Part shown: piece after piece, positions 22,981 to 34,586 of the stretch
Layout: the number at the start of each line of letters is the position of its first letter
Position numbering within the stretch: position 1 is the stretch's first letter
NCBI GenBank assembly: GCA_016800925.1
Contig: JABCPU010000241.1
Coordinates: 40,747 to 104,746 of the forward strand
From: Suillus spraguei
Lineage: Eukaryota; Basidiomycota; Agaricomycetes; Boletales; Suillaceae
Length of the DNA: 64,000 nucleotides
Direction: 5' to 3'
Notes under the pieces: generated by a model
Seen by the model: the letters and a program-made list of their open reading frames with translations, nothing else
Databases searched by the model: none
Told to the model about the DNA's origin: nothing
Translations under genes and position numbers: made by a program

Positions 22981-24572
22981 ATGGGAACTGCCGGGCATTA
23001 TGTGGTCCGCTATCGGAATATGTATTTTGTATCACACCACGGCAGTGATGGTTATCCAGAAGGGCTTGGCTTACAGGTGCTTGGGCTTATACGGCAGCCC
23101 AATGCCATTGCGACCTATCAGCAGGTGTTTGGAGAGATGCTGGACGGTTTGAAGAACCCTTCGCATTCTCTATTGGTAGTAGAAAATGGTGATGATTTTG
23201 ATGAAGAACCCCCCTCACCAAAGCGGCCACGAGGTTATGGTTGGGTCTACGAGATCGATCTTGATCGCAATATCTTCCATATGGACGACATGCCTTTCTT
23301 CTCCTTAGAGTGCCTTCCGGATGATGATGCTTTTATCCAATACATCACCGACGATGACTTCTCCAAAGACTCCGACAGGGTCGAAGATCACATCTACCAA
23401 GACCATTACGGCCACACAGCTTGCTCATTGAGATGCCCCACTCAGTACAGGTACAAGAAGCCCGCACCACCGATTGTCGACAATTCTGACTTCGCGACTT
23501 ATCAGTCGTTGATATGCACTGGATCTCAGGTGGCTTTGAGCGATATGCTCGCTCTAAGTGACATCCTGTCTGAAAGCGAGCACGTTCGAGTCACATTGCT
23601 AGAGGTCATGATTGGGCAGTCCATGTTTGAATCAGCTGTTGGCAAGGAACTGTATGCAATGGAGCTTTTGAACAACTACAGTCAGATCACGGACAATCAA
23701 TGGTCAATTGCATGCTTCATGGCGAGCATTACGTTTATTCCTCAGATGTTCGGCGACTATATGGACATCTCACATCCCAAGCTGGAAAGAAAGGAGTTCA
23801 CGTGGGTTCGCAAAGACACCGTTGTCTGCATGGCAACACATTTGTATGACGAGCGATGCCTGCAGGCGTCTGTGTCACGCCTGATTGACGAGATCTCGAA
23901 GCGGAAGGATAGTCCCGGTCATTATTTGGAATTGCGTTTTCTGTCTTCCATTGCGCAATCGTCAAAGTTGTCAAAGACGCGCACGCAATAACATTCAGCC
24001 ACACGAGCGCCCTCCAATTTTTACCATCATTCCATGCACACTCACCTTCTACGCCAGGCATCACTGCTCTTGCCCGTCTTGGCCATCGTGTCGACCCTGC
24101 ACTCTTTGAGCGCATGATGGATATCTACATTCACACAGGGTACAGGCAGCGTAGAATGAGTAAATCGTTCGCTCACAGGGCTGATAGCAGTGACGATGCG
24201 CCATTCAGTGCCACCTGTCCTGGTCCAACGCTACCTCTTGAGCTTTGGCGAGAGATCGCCTGCTATCTCTCCCCGTACAGCCTCATCCCCCTTGGACTAG
24301 TCTCAAGACTATGCCGTGAAGCAGCCTTGACGGTGCTCCGCTGTCCCCACCTCTATAACTATCGCCTGGTCTCTGCTCCCCAAGAAAGACCAGATTATTT
24401 GCAAAGTGCGCACCTCTCTCTGCGGGCTGCATCTTTTTCCGCTGTACGAGGTGGCAGACCTACTATTGTGGATGTTGGAGTGAAGTTTAGTGGTATACCA
24501 TGGAAGAGCATGACCACTCCCCTCTGTATTAATCTTTCCTCACTTTATGTGACCTTGTCAATCGGTTCCTGA
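22981..24572 (+). pseudogene. Agaricomycete hypothetical protein with F-box-like C-terminus, frameshifted
   Basis: The frame from 22981 (MGTAGHYVVRYRNMYFVSHH) runs to 23991. From about 23925 the coding signal moves to another frame, re-entering as FGIAFSVFHCAIVKVVKDAH and continuing through ITALARLGHRVDPALFER to an F-box-like LPLELWREIACYLS segment and the stop at 24572. I recognise this order as one long protein in other Agaricomycetes: an N-terminal domain of unknown function with an acidic, nuclear-signal-like insert (SPKRPRG), then the F-box-like end. A deletion of about 10 bases near 23930 best explains the break. Alternatively the first 336 codons still make a shortened protein. F-box proteins recruit substrates to SCF ubiquitin ligases, but that role is not shown here. 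Confidence 0.65.
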
Positions 24573-25640
24573 TTCCGGGGATGAAAAGCTTCTTCGAATA
24601 GAAAAACAAAGCCTTCGTGATGTTTAGCACGACTAGAGACTTTGACCCTCTTCTTAGACTGAGTATGGTTTATATTGTAACTTCTGTATACCAGACGTGC
24701 ACGTAGTACAGTTACATACACAAAATATCATAGACTGCCGGTGCATGCAATGTCCCAAGTTTCTCTGAGTGAGGCCCACTCCGGCACTGTGACTCCTCTG
24801 AGTCAACCGTTACAGAACTCGTTTTATGTGACAATGCAAGCGTATGTTTGCCATTATCCTAATAACCTATGATCATATTTTTTGGACAATATAATAAGCG
24901 CAAGAACGACCCTGCAAGCACAGAGGCACCAGACCAATTACGTCTTGTGATAAGAGGCTAGCAAGGGCGGGAGAAAGGGTCTATAAGAATAAGGTACAAT
25001 CTCAGTTTCTCGAAGAAGACTTCATTGACATGCATAGTACCTATAAGAATAAGGTACGCTATTGCTTTCGTCAGTTGACGCCGACGGTACAAGAATCTAC
25101 ATACTTACATCTCAGTTTCTCAAAGAAGAACTGAGATGTTTCTACGCTACGGCGCTGGACTTTATAGTAAGTAAAAAGGAAACGAAAATTTCGACATAAG
25201 TCGTTGACATATATTGCAGAGGCTTGGCTGACGTCAGCGCGCCGCACCCCACTGGCCTATTATGGCTTGGGCTCGAACCATGTTCCTCAGCTTCTGAGTC
25301 CCCCTTGTGCCTTGCTTCTCGGATTCTTCGGCCATTTGCTTCTCTTCTCCCTCTGATGCGTCGGACTCCAACATTACAACAAGAACTTCCCCAGATCCAC
25401 TTCTCATTGACGGAGTCACGGGGGATAAGAATCGGAAAAAGAAAGAGGAACATGCCACATCATATACTGTAGGTACTGTCCAGCATAGGACCCTGCCCCA
25501 CCGGACAATAAGCAAGGGGAAAAAATCCGATAAATGTGTGTAGAATATATGCTGTATGGAAAGCCAGACCACAACCCATCACTAAAAACCAAGATGTGCT
25601 ACCAACCATTATATTCATAATATCTGCAATCAGTTAAAAT
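24573..25640. other. No supported gene; small local duplications
   Basis: 'tataagaataaggtac' occurs at about 24981 and 25040, and 'atctcagtttctc-aagaaga' at about 24998 and 25109, which points to local duplication. Open frames at 25142-25572 exist on both strands without motifs. Confidence 0.4.
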
Positions 25641-26090
25641 ATGGCGAGTAGTTAGATAATGTCATATCTACCTTTAAACACCTAGCCTCCTTGGCCAATT
25701 TAAATAATGATCATACATATTTGTCAGACTACCAGGTATGACATGTAAGTGAAGAAATTATAATCCTTCTCGCGCAATACACTACCTTAGAACTGCACAA
25801 CTGGGAGTTAGACATTAAGCAACCAGAACTAAAATATGCAGAAGGTGATTAGCTGGCTGGTATTGGACACCATATATGGCTTTAAACACGTAGCCTTCGT
25901 GACCAATCTACATAATGATTATATGCATATGCCGGGACTCTAAGTATGGTGTACAAGTACATGACTCGCAAGGGATGCACCAGTGCAGTGCAATACCTGC
26001 CTACCGAGTAACCAGAAGTTGAACATCAAGAAACAGTGACTGGCATGCAGAAGAGGATAATTTAACTAGTGATTAGATTTGTGACGAGGA
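25640..26090. repeat. Degenerate ~210-base tandem duplication
   Basis: The block starting near 25662 (tctacctttaaacacctagc) is followed by a diverged copy starting near 25872 (tatggctttaaacacgtagc). Further matches run through 'gcaaccagaacta..atatgcagaag' and 'gtaaccagaagttga..catgcagaag'. No coding sequence. Confidence 0.55.
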
Positions 26091-26707
26091 GGACATAAGC
26101 TGTGTACTATTTTCACTGACCTACATTGTAGCTGATGCTTGCAGGATTGGCACGAGCAGACACAGTATGTCATTCCAAAGTTCCAAGTCATTGATGTGAC
26201 TTGGATTAAAAAATGAGGTGCTTAGAGACAGAACTGTTGGTATTGAGCTGGTGGCCCGCATGTATCAGCACAGTATGTGCTACCAGAGCTTGCAAGTCAG
26301 GTGGATGTGTGTCCAATCCCTCATAACACTGTCCTTTGCACAAGCACACCCAACATTCAATACTGCAGCACCACACACAACTTGCTACCTGAAGTCACAT
26401 AAGTGTCAGATTCATGTTGGTTGCTAGATACTAGATGAGCGACGAAAGTGGACCACTGGTCTTGACCATATGGTGGTGCAGAATGTTTGGACAAATTATG
26501 TATCATTCGACATTTACACAGAAGAGGGTTTTAATGACATTGCTGATCCAAATACTACTCGATTCTCACTCGGCAATGCATGATGTCGCGCCCATAAAAT
26601 TCAATTGTCAATTCATTATAGCTGAAAATCATACAATATAAAGTTGAATACATCCAACTCCCAGTTAAGTACTAGTAGGTTCCAAATCAACTAGGCTACG
26701 GGCAATG
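26091..26707. other. No supported gene
   Basis: Short frames on the plus strand (26218-26427, 26435-26641) carry no motif. It lies just 3' of the DUF6698-like relic. Confidence 0.45.
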
Positions 26708-28985
26708 TCATTTGGCCAAAGTCATGGCAACTGACATCTGGTGTGCCTGCTGCGGGCGATAGTCAGAAACATATTTTTGACCAAAAACTTTTCTAGAAAA
26801 TGAAACCCCAATGAGTCAATGCAGGAAGGGAGTGTAAAGGCGCCAAGGCTACTCACCGATTCCACCAAAGTAAGATACCATCGACTTCTTTCACTGCTTC
26901 GGGTGTTGGAGGAAGCTCAAGATAGTCCACTATGTTGTCATAAAACTCTTGATTGTTGAATTCATCATCAATGACGCACCAAGATCCTGAGCTCGACAAT
27001 GCAAATCTTAGCTAAGCCCTGTAATCAGCAAAACATATGGATACATTGAATTAAGTAGTCTGCACCTGAACAGATATGTAAGCTATGGCTTGAGGTTGGA
27101 CGGATCACATATTGAGTAGTGTTGAAATGTCACGCCGAGTGCGATGTTCACCACTATTCCTGTTGGGTGCAGAATGAGACAATGTGTTAAGACTGTACTC
27201 AAGGGTAGAAAGATCCGAAGGGCTTTGGCCTCAGTTCGTACACTGTGCCCCTTTCTCGAGTAATGCCCCTTATTTCAGGGAGGAGTTATTCGTCCGAAGA
27301 CCCAGAAGGAGTTGTGTGACGGATCAGGGTGTCCGAAGGTGTCGGATATGATACGTCCGAAGGTTATTCGGAACGTAAGGAGAGGACAGAGATTAAGGCT
27401 AGTTTCGGAACGAGTTCCTACATAACTAGAAACTAACGGAGATGGACTATCCGAAGATAGAGTCGGAGATATAGACTATAGGAATCAATCCTAAGTCTCG
27501 GAAAGTGGCTTAAGTCCGGAAGAGGCAGAATGAGTAGAATCTAAGATGATATTTGAACTAAGGTTCTACGGAGATCTACAAGTGGTTTATATACTGTAAG
27601 TATCTAAGACGGATAATCAGCAAGTCCGGGACCGAGGGCTATGTATGAAGTGTAACGGAAGTCTATTAGTTAATGCACAGCGGATCAGTAAGCATGAATC
27701 GGAAATGAACACAGGAAACGGATCAGTAACACAGGACGGAAATATAAACAGCCGGAGTACCGGTAGTAGGAGAAATGACGAAAGGAGATAGACGCAGATG
27801 TACACAAGGGAGTTAAGGTGCGAGAAGTGATTACATTCGGATGGGTGGTCCGGACAGGATCTGTGGACCGGACGGATATGGAAACGATCGGATCTGGACG
27901 GATATGGTCGGATCTGAGATTAGAAGTATGGTATATGACACAATGAGTCAATAGGTCGTTCCTTGTCTGTGGAACTCGGAGAAGTGAACACATGTTTAAA
28001 TGCCTGCAGACTTCTGCATAACTTCTATTACACATATTAATCCTACCTTTATGAGTAGCTCACCTTTAAACAGATCCTTTGTAGGGTTCTGGGGGTCATA
28101 GCATCCATCCTTGTACAAGAATGAAGGCCAGGAGCAAGCGGTGACACAAAAATCAGGATGGTAGTCTTGAATGAAGCTTCGAACACTTTGAAGGTAGAAA
28201 TTAGCTATGGTGCAGCTCATAAAAGAGCCCTTACGTGGGATTGCTCCAGTCATAATCAACTGGGCACAGGAGTCTGCCCATCACATCATGGTAAAAACCC
28301 TGACCAGATTTGTCTTGCTTGTGGACTGTGGGATTTGGTGTAGGAGTACATTCCATTAACCAATCTGCTACAGCGCACTTAAGACCAACAGAGTCGTCTC
28401 CTCTGGCCCCATCAGAACTTTCATTCAGCTGGATGCAAGATACAGTGATGATCCGTCGGGGAATTGTTTTGGGAAATCTCACCTTACAGTATGCAAAGCA
28501 AGAGTTTCATGCTTGGCAGATGACTGCAGCAATTTACGAACCAGGGGACACCATATCATAAGTTTCTTGAAGGAGCAATACTGCCTATTTTCTCTGGAAC
28601 ATGATCTGAGAGTTAACTAGTAAAATTTGTAAAAACACACTTACTCCAGGTCATTTGATTCCATCAGGTCAGCATCAGATTCATTGGCAGTGCCCAGTTC
28701 AATGCGCCTATCGAACTCTGCTACCAGATCTTCAATGCACTTGGTTAGGCACATGAGCCTTTGAATTGATCGACCATAGTATACATTTGATTCACTGCTT
28801 TGATTGTATTATTAACTTGTTGTACCACATTTGTAAACACCATACCTTTTCTTCCTCAAGTGCAGCTATTTGTCTTTTAAGAGTGCCTAGAGGGTGAATA
28901 TCGTTGTCTGGTTCAGATTGAGGTGGGGACAAGGACACCATTGCCCAGGGATAAGAATGCTGAGTGGAAACTTGGAAGTGGGCAT
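26708..28985 (-). pseudogene. DUF6698-like Agaricomycete gene, split by a solo LTR
   Basis: Read on the minus strand, ordered exon pieces give a coiled start (LGTLKRQIAALEEEK), then CIEDLVAEFDRRIELG, FKKLMIWCPLVRKLLQ, GARGDDSVGLKCAVADWL, DKSGQGFYHDVMGRLLCPVD, SWPSFLYKDGCYDPQNPTKD, KHVFTSPSSTDKERPIDSL, (LTR), PQAIAYISVQ, LRFALSSSGSWCVIDDEF, ILLWWNR and a last exon KVFGQKYVSDYRPQQAHQ ending at 26708. This order matches a protein family widespread in Agaricomycetes that I believe is DUF6698. Introns of about 50 bases with GT..AG ends link the pieces. It is dead twice over: the LTR at 27185-27940 lies in an exon, and a TGA stands just before SVQPQAIAYI. The 5' end is unresolved; an LTR copy (29055) lies just upstream. 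Confidence 0.8.
27185..27940. mobile_element. Solo LTR with 5-base target-site duplication
   Basis: The sequence starts TGTTAAGACT and ends TATATGACA (TG..CA ends), and is flanked by CAATG at 27180-27184 and 27941-27945. The interior is rich in ccgaagg/cggatatgg words, unlike its surroundings, with a TATA-like tttatatac near 27587. Removing the LTR and one CAATG restores a continuous minus-strand reading frame (PIDSL then SHSAPNRNSG) in the host gene, which independently confirms both borders. No internal retroelement genes remain, so it is a solo LTR; the source element is unknown. Confidence 0.9.
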
Positions 28986-29054
28986 GAGTCAATTTAACTG
29001 AGGAGACAGCAGAAATGAAGCACTGACCTCAAAACGGCTAATTTCAGGGAATGG

Positions 29055-30008
29055 TGTAAAGATACAATCTAGCCTGGGCTGTAGATAAACCACAGCCTAA
29101 GCTAGTATGTGAGTCTCGCACTCTACCTAGTCTGCTTCACTTGCTAAACAAGAGTGTTTGACCCTAAAGGGGGATGCCTGTTAGTATAGTCTAATCCAAG
29201 TCAAACCAGTGTGCGAATATAGCATTGTAGTCAGCGATAAGTTGCCGCAGTCAGCGATGATGCCGCCAGAACTAGCATCATATGTAGTGGCGCTACTGTG
29301 GTTGAGATAATGCTTGTAAACGTAGTGTTGAGTGAGCGATAATGAGCGATCAAGTCAGTGGTAGCGGTAAGGTGCGAGCGGTGCAAAGAAACAGTAAAGA
29401 AGTCTGTGGTACTCTCAGCGGTAGAGTAGCAGTGAGCATGAAGTTCAGTAGAAACAGGGGTCAAGAATCTAGCAGTGTGCCAGCGGTAACGGTGAATGAG
29501 CGAAATTGATTAATGAGCGGTAAGGAACTTTAAAGACTAAGTCCACTACTGGTTAGATCCAGAGCTAGACACTAATCCTGACCTATAGTACAGTGAAAAT
29601 AAGGTGCTGTATCGTGTGGGGTACGCGGTGCTTATATCCTAAATCGTGTGTACTCGGAATGTGTAAGGCGAAATCAGTAGCGCTCAAGTACAGTAACCAT
29701 TGTATGTACATGTAGCGCGAGGTGGCTGCGGTATGAGGCAACATGTAATAAGGCTTGCTGTGGAATCAGTGATAAACAGTCATGTATAAACTACACACCA
29801 AATGGAGCTATGTGGACACGGCAAGGACATGGAAGGACATCGGTACATGGAATGTGGTGCGGCAGTCAGTACGGTGTGCGGTAAGCGTGGGATGCCGCTG
29901 GCAATGCTAAAGGTGTAAGATGGACTTTGGACTGGTGGAGATTCCTATAGACGTGAGATGTGCGCCAAAAGATAGGGTTTTAAGGCCAGCACCAATATGT
30001 TCGTTACA
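29055..30008 (+). mobile_element. ~960-base LTR-like element, copy 1
   Basis: Starts TGTAAAGATACAATC and ends TTCGTTACA. It is closely related to 42597-43562 (+) and to 35700-36661 (-). All three share the TGTAA..TTACA ends, a block of gagcggtaag-type words, a TATA-like gcttatatcc and a common 3' part. No target-site duplication is visible (left aatgg, right acggt). It is best read as an old solo LTR, or as a non-autonomous element with 5-base inverted ends. Confidence 0.8.
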
Positions 30009-30739
30009 ACGGTACCAATAATCCCCGCACAACATTATGTACTAGGTGCATTTCTAAATATCTGGTACCTTTTGAATTTCAGCTCTGTACATTCTTCATA
30101 CCTCTGTGGACAGTATGTTGTGTATGTATGGAATGGGTGATGTGATTGACCATTTGGAAATTTCAGCTGACAAAGTTGAGCGATTATAATGAACAAACTT
30201 CTGAGGAGACCACCATGCAATTGCAAATAAAAGTCGCATACTGCTGGATTTCCTACTCCCTGATTGGCAATAAATGCTGTGGGACAGTTCCTATACATAC
30301 ATTCATAAATTGAGTAGAAACAGAAGCAATAGCTGAGCATGGCAATTCTGTCGATCAATGCAATTAGATAGAGATGGGTGTGAACTGACGGTGATTACAT
30401 AAAATGTTGCGGTCAACTTGATCAACAAGGGTGGAACAAGAAAAAAAGAATTTCTTGAATAAAATGGAAAGGTGGGGACGCTAAACTGATCAGAGGGAGA
30501 AACACTGAACCAAACTAAATGATGATTACCTAAATAAAATGGAGACTATTGCACCTAGATCTTGGTTTACTATCATGTGGTGGCGGACAAACTGGATTTG
30601 AAGCCTTTACAACTATGTCATTGATTTAGATTGTGATCATTTGAATGAAATAACAATACTCCTGCTGCAGGCCTGTGCATAGCCCCCAAAAAGCAAATCA
30701 TGTCGTCTATACTCACCAACTTGGAGCTCGAGACTGACC
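30009..30739. other. No supported gene
   Basis: An open frame at 30035-30358 (-) has no recognisable motif. The surroundings are AT-rich. Confidence 0.4.
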
Positions 30740-30990
30740 CCCACTTTTTTTATCCTTCAATCAATAATTTCCTGGCCAAACTTGATGAGGCAGAGCCATG
30801 ACGTGGGTGGATTGAAAAGTTTCACCATCCACTGACTCTACTGGGAGTTAGGACAGTAGACGACATAGAAGTCATTTCGCCTGAATGCCTTACCATTTTT
30901 CATCGCCTCTGTCCCCTTATGGTCATGGAATTCTATGTTCACATCGTCAGTTACCTCAATGAAGTCAGCCATTCACATCAGAGCGCTTGC
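30740..30990 (+). pseudogene. Short decayed coding fragment
   Basis: One frame reads PSINNFLAKLDEAEP, a TGA, RGWIEKFHHPLTLLGVRTVD and ECLTIFHRLCPLMVMEFYVH. The Leu/Asp pattern resembles the small helical (SAM-like) C-terminal domains of Agaricomycete transposon-associated proteins, but the match is too weak to name. A single internal TGA suggests decay. Confidence 0.35.
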
Positions 30991-31837
30991 TCTGGGCCGT
31001 AACATGGAAAGCAACTGAAAACAATACTAGGTGAGAATGCAGCATTCAATGCTGTCCAATAGAAGGCAAACCTTCATTTCCAGCAGCCCTATCTGCCATA
31101 GTACATCCTGGAGTAGACATCTTTGAGAACAGGAGCACAAATCATCATGCATACCCAGATCCTTTGTTTGATATAAGGTGTAGTTTAGCATCATGTATAA
31201 CTCTCGAGCTGTAATGTTACATACAATTAAAGATACCAGACTTGAAACACGATGAAATCAAGTCCAAGATGTGGCAGATGAGTGATATTGCTTTGATGGT
31301 CTTGCAAAATGAAGAGGCTTGGACTAGGTAGGATAATAGTCAGGAAAATGTACGTGGAACCATGAATAGGAAAGCTCACCTCAGTCTCAGGATAAGGTAT
31401 GTGTCAATAGTGATGAAAGGCAGACACCAACAATAGTGACGAGAGGTGGCAGATGTCAATGCCAACGATGAAAGGTAGACACTAATGAAAGAAACAGAAT
31501 TAAGTTCGTTGATGAAGACAAATGTCGGCGATGGTGAAGAAGATTGACAGAGAGACTCCTCCAGTAGCGATTGAAAGCCTTGAGGGATAAATGAAAGCGT
31601 ACAAAATGGGTAAAGTCCCCTAGTGTAAGCCAAGGCTCATTACCTCTGAAGAAATAAAGAGGTTCGGACTAGGAACGGGGAAGGGACTCAGTCTTGTACA
31701 TTGCTCTGATTGAGAACAATTATTTGTATAGCTACAAAGTACATCATGGTACAAACTGACCGCAAGGTACTCAGCAATGCGGCATGATGTTGGATGATGG
31801 TACACTAAAAGGGCCTCCTATTGAAGGCATTAGCCAA
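30991..31837. other. No supported gene
   Basis: Open frames at 31376-31633 and 31620-31805 (-) are without motifs. I see no repeat boundary. Confidence 0.4.
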
Positions 31838-32761
31838 TTATAGTGTGCTTGCAGGATAGAAAAACATACCTTGAGTATTAGTGTGCCTCCAATCTACTAC
31901 CTGAACAGCACCCTTCCAGAGAGACATGTCACCACCTCCAAATTCACCCCAGGCAGTGGGAGCTTGAGATGCCAGGACAATGTGAGAGTCGCCAAGGGAA
32001 TTGAATTCCAGGAATGTTTTCACTGATTTTACATCTTCTGAGATGTGGAATACAACAACTTGGAGGTGTGGCAGAGTGAGAAGGGACACCACCAATTTTG
32101 GCTTAGTCCTCCATGTATGGATATGCAGACACAAGTGCGTCAGTCCATGAAGATACTCCAGACAAACTGTAGAGCTCCACAGCACCAAGCCATTGAGAAT
32201 TTCAAGATGCGATGTTGTACTGAAGGTCTTGAAGGCGGAAAGGGAGACCAACGGGGTGTAATGGAAAATCAAGGATATGCTAAGTGATAACAATGTTAGT
32301 GGGAGGTCCTTTAAGGGTTGTGGTAGAGGATTTGTTGTTCCAGGGAAGTCCAATGGCGCAATCCATAATGCAAGATTGGTGGTACCACTGCACAGGGAAA
32401 GGATTTCTGTGGCCATACTCGGAAGGACATTGCCTTCAATACACAATGCTTTCACAGTCACTCAAGCAAAATCACAGTGCTGGGACTGAATTTGAAGTGA
32501 TGAAAGAAGGAGATAGCAATGGCTTCATTTGATAGAACAATTTTTCGATATAGCAGCTTTTTGGTCCTGCCGCAGTACTCAGTAACATTGTGCTCTGCCT
32601 CAACCTTTTGGAATTGCTCACCAGTAATGCACCCTCTGTGAAACAAATAAGAGCGAGTAAGCTTGCTGCATGCAATCAATAGCGAGAGTAATGATCTCTC
32701 TCTCAAGTTCGAGAGGAAGCGCTGGCACTGGCATGGCTGATGGCTGGAAGTTTGAATGCAT
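31838..32761 (-). pseudogene. F-box-like (LPLE) protein gene with a frameshift
   Basis: Exon 1 (from 32761, or from the second Met at 32734) reads PVPALPLELEREIITLAI and RVHYW. A 55-base intron (32621-32567, gtgagc..gcag) joins it to TKKLLYRKIVLSNEAIAISF. Near 32460 the frame shifts by one base and continues TVKALCIEGNVLPSMATEIL, LSLCSGTTNLALW and on to the stop at 31838. Both parts belong to one family I know from Agaricomycetes: an LPLEL F-box-like start, then leucine-rich repeats of a β-strand type. A single lost G would explain the break, so this is either a recent pseudogene or a sequencing error. In a working copy the F-box would bind Skp1 and the repeats a substrate. Confidence 0.7.
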
Positions 32762-33012
32762 TTGGCATGTGTCTCCACGGCTGGTGTGGCGGTGCAGCAG
32801 CAGTGCATTGCCATTGTGCCCTTCACTAAATTTTGAAAAGATGCTTAATGTAATCCACAGATCATCCAGCAGTAGTAAAAATGCATCTTCGATGCCATAG
32901 TAATGGGTGCACATAAATTGAGTAGTCTTGAAAGAAATTACAAACATATTGAGGCTCTATCTTTGTGACATGGCCTCTGATCGCATTCTGAATCAATACA
33001 AACATATCACAA

Positions 33013-33791
33013 CTACTTCATGTTGAGATTCTCCATCGCCTGACACATCCTAGCAAGAACTGCAGTGTGCCTATCAAGAGCTGTCTCAATGCTCAACAAT
33101 ACCTTGACCAAAGTCTTTGACGGACTCTTTGCGCGCGGATTTAATTTGAACAGTGCTTGTAGCTTCCTGCATTTCTGTGGAGTGCTAGGATCCACAGAGG
33201 GCACTGATGCAACCTGTCCAAGAGAGTTGGTTACATTACAGCCAAAGCGGCATGGACTCTGTCAAAAAATTATTTGTGGGAGAAGAACTCTTCTAAGCTT
33301 ACTCACAGGTTGAATCCCTCCAAGTTCATTGTCTGAGCATGGCCGCTTTCTCTTCAAGAGAGGGAAAATTTTCGCATTGTCATTGATCCGGGCATTCCAG
33401 CCATTGATTTACTTAAAATAAAAGTGGTGAGGTTATATTGCATTTGATAGATGTCAGAATGGCATGTTACCTGCTTGAGTCATTGATAATGCTCCTCTTC
33501 AAACTGATCAGCGAGCTTGAAAGCACACTCTACATCTTGATTTGAGGCTTCTCCATACCCCAGATGACCTGCCCCAGGTGTATATTCTTTGCTGGCAGAA
33601 AGTCCATCAAGGGGACTTTCCAAGCCTGGGCCATCAATTCGAAACCAGTCGGAGTAGTCTACGGCAGGCTTCAAGTTGCTAGTACTATCAGCACAACCAA
33701 GTAAGATTGCTTCAGCTGCATCGTTACAGTCGGATGGGTGAGAGTCATTGCTGTAGCAGCGGCGTGGGGTTGAATATGACATTGCCAGCAA
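33013..33791 (-). pseudogene. Decayed multi-exon gene, family unknown
   Basis: Three coding-like pieces in order on the minus strand: 33791-33480 (SNLKPAVDYSDWFRIDGPGL ... CAFKLADQFEEEHYQ), about 33409-33315 (INGWNARINDNAKIFPLLKR, basic) and 33204-33013 (PSVDPSTPQKCRKLQALFKL ... MENLNMK). Splice-like borders (aagcag|gtaac, caacct|gtgagt, gacag|gttg) lie between them, but a TGA closes the first piece before its donor, so frames do not join without a shift. I do not recognise the family. It could be an accessory gene of one of the neighbouring elements. Confidence 0.4.
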
Positions 33792-34586
33792 TAGTAGGTC
33801 GATTGTTCCTCCACCTCCCAGTTTAAACTTGAAGATATATTGAAACCATATTTCATATCAATGCTAGATCTAACTCAGAGGTAATCTTATTCCACTCACT
33901 GGCATAAGTAAATAAGCTTAACGTTGAGTGGTACCGGCTGGATCATGTTACAATAAACGAGGCGCTTGAAGCTGCCAAGCAGCACTTTGGACTGTCCTGT
34001 AAGGAGTTATAAAATATTATACAGAAATCAACCCTGGACTGTGGCTTTACCTTTGCAAGATCCAATTCTAATACAGCACTAGCTCAGATGACAGCACGCG
34101 AGTCACCATGAAAAGGGTTGCCTACTTTCAGTAAAGAACAGGTTCTGCATGCCAGATGTGGAGCTTCATGACGTCAAATTAGAGCTGTATGCATTTTATG
34201 CTGAATAATTGTTCCTAGATGTTCGCCAGTGGATGTGGAGCTGAGCATGAAACTTTCAAGTTAGTACTATTGTTTGATGAGTACCAATGATCAGAGAACA
34301 CCTACAGTAGTACATTGCCGGAGTCCAAGTTGTAACATCCTTATAGAGGTCTGGTCGCTCCTGAGGGACAATATTAGGTTAGACCCGTTCAAGATCCAAG
34401 TATTCACTGCTACATTGATGCTACACCTTCTGATGTCAAAAGTGCATCAATATTCCATGCTGGTGTACCCTCTGAGCCTTGATTGAGTTCATATGTCCAT
34501 GCCTTCCATAGTTAACCTCAAGTTCAAGGTCATTATCCTCTTATTATTTCATCAAAGCGCTGACATTAACATTTTTCCTGTGTATA
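33792..34586. other. No supported gene
   Basis: AT-rich sequence upstream of the GATA-like relic; short frames only. Its missing first exons, if any survive, would lie here. Confidence 0.4.
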
